Positions 13,546 through 13,698 of a stretch of DNA of 13,698 nt are shown piece by piece. Made by a program: the position numbers and the translations under genes. The DNA comes from CAVRJC01 sp964505725 (GTDB lineage Bacteria; Actinomycetota; Acidimicrobiia; IMCC26256; DASPTH01). The notes under the pieces are model-generated. The model made no database searches. It worked only from the letters and a program-made list of their open reading frames with translations, and was not told the DNA's origin. The DNA lies in NCBI GenBank assembly GCA_964505725.1, contig CAZDJK010000016.1, positions 1-13,698 on the forward strand, given 5' to 3'. Every line of letters begins with the position of its first letter. Within the stretch, counting starts at the first letter, position 1.

Positions 13546-13698
13546 ATGCGGGTGTTGCTCGACGTGTCGGCGGTGCCGGCCCAGCCCCGGGGCGCCGGCG
13601 TCTACACCGTGCAGCTCGCCCGGACGCTCGCAGAGCTCGGAGCCTGCGCCGATACCGCCACCGGAGCCTCCGGGCTCGAGCTGGTGCTGCTCGCGCGG
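13546..13698 (+). CDS. Glycosyltransferase, GT4-like, N-terminal 51 residues only
   Basis: The visible part opens MRVLLDVSAVPAQPRGAGVY and continues TVQLARTLAEL. The 'LLDVSAVP ... GAGVYT ... LARTLAE' pattern is the usual first strand, Gly-rich loop and first helix of GT-B (GT4) glycosyltransferases. The nucleotide-sugar domain and EX7E motif would be beyond the window, so the family is only probable. ATG 13546 is supported by TAGCTT 7 nt upstream and by the position of the first beta strand. No Shine-Dalgarno is present. It is divergent from the egt operon, with no clear functional link to it. Confidence 0.72.
   Translation, partial: MRVLLDVSAVPAQPRGAGVYTVQLARTLAELGACADTATGASGLELVLLAR

Overview
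The window reads as chromosomal DNA of a very GC-rich actinobacterium (Actinomycetota). Almost every codon ends in G or C, GTG starts are common, and an ergothioneine cluster of mycobacterial order and a SufS/SufU-type iron-sulfur pathway are present. A class such as Acidimicrobiia is plausible but is only an inference. No phage, plasmid, CRISPR, IS or RNA gene is visible. The gene content is mostly housekeeping; the unusual points lie in details of sequence.

Layout, left to right. (1) Positions 1-691 (minus): N-terminal 230 residues of a membrane-anchored L,D-transpeptidase, cut by the window edge. (2) A 57-residue small protein (830-1003, minus), separated from the transpeptidase gene by the first copy of a palindromic repeat. 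(3) A minus-strand sufC-sufS-sufU operon (3739 to 1137). sufU is interrupted by a single in-frame TAG that separates its metal-ligand cysteines. (4) Divergent from sufC, a secreted lipoprotein with two related Trp/Cys modules (3820-4410), convergent with a second lipoprotein resembling a beta-propeller (4442-5692, minus). (5) A divergent carbohydrate pair: a GT4 glycosyltransferase (5721-6752, minus) and a glycogen-debranching-type glucosidase (6828-8963, plus). (6) The second palindromic repeat copy, which supplies the stop codon and C-terminal tail of egtD. (7) A compact minus-strand ergothioneine operon egtA-egtB-egtC-egtD (13288 to 9009), preceded by a likely 24-residue peptide gene. (8) The first 51 codons of another glycosyltransferase (13546 onward, plus), divergent from the egt operon.

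How the genes work together. SufS takes sulfur from cysteine, SufU should accept and relay it, and SufC is the ATPase of the SufBCD scaffold; sufB and sufD are not in the window. EgtA makes gamma-glutamylcysteine and EgtD makes hercynine. EgtB joins the two as a sulfoxide, and EgtC removes the glutamate. No egtE is present, so the last C-S lyase must be encoded elsewhere.

Regulatory pattern. Six apparent transcription-unit heads carry a TANNNT hexamer ending only 6-9 nt before the start codon, with little or no Shine-Dalgarno sequence. This is the arrangement expected for leaderless mRNAs. The suf promoter also has an 18-bp inverted repeat directly upstream of its -10 hexamer, a good operator candidate. 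No single undescribed system stands out. The best leads are the interrupted sufU, the palindromic repeat pair with flanking micro-tandem repeats, and the peptide gene that abuts egtA.
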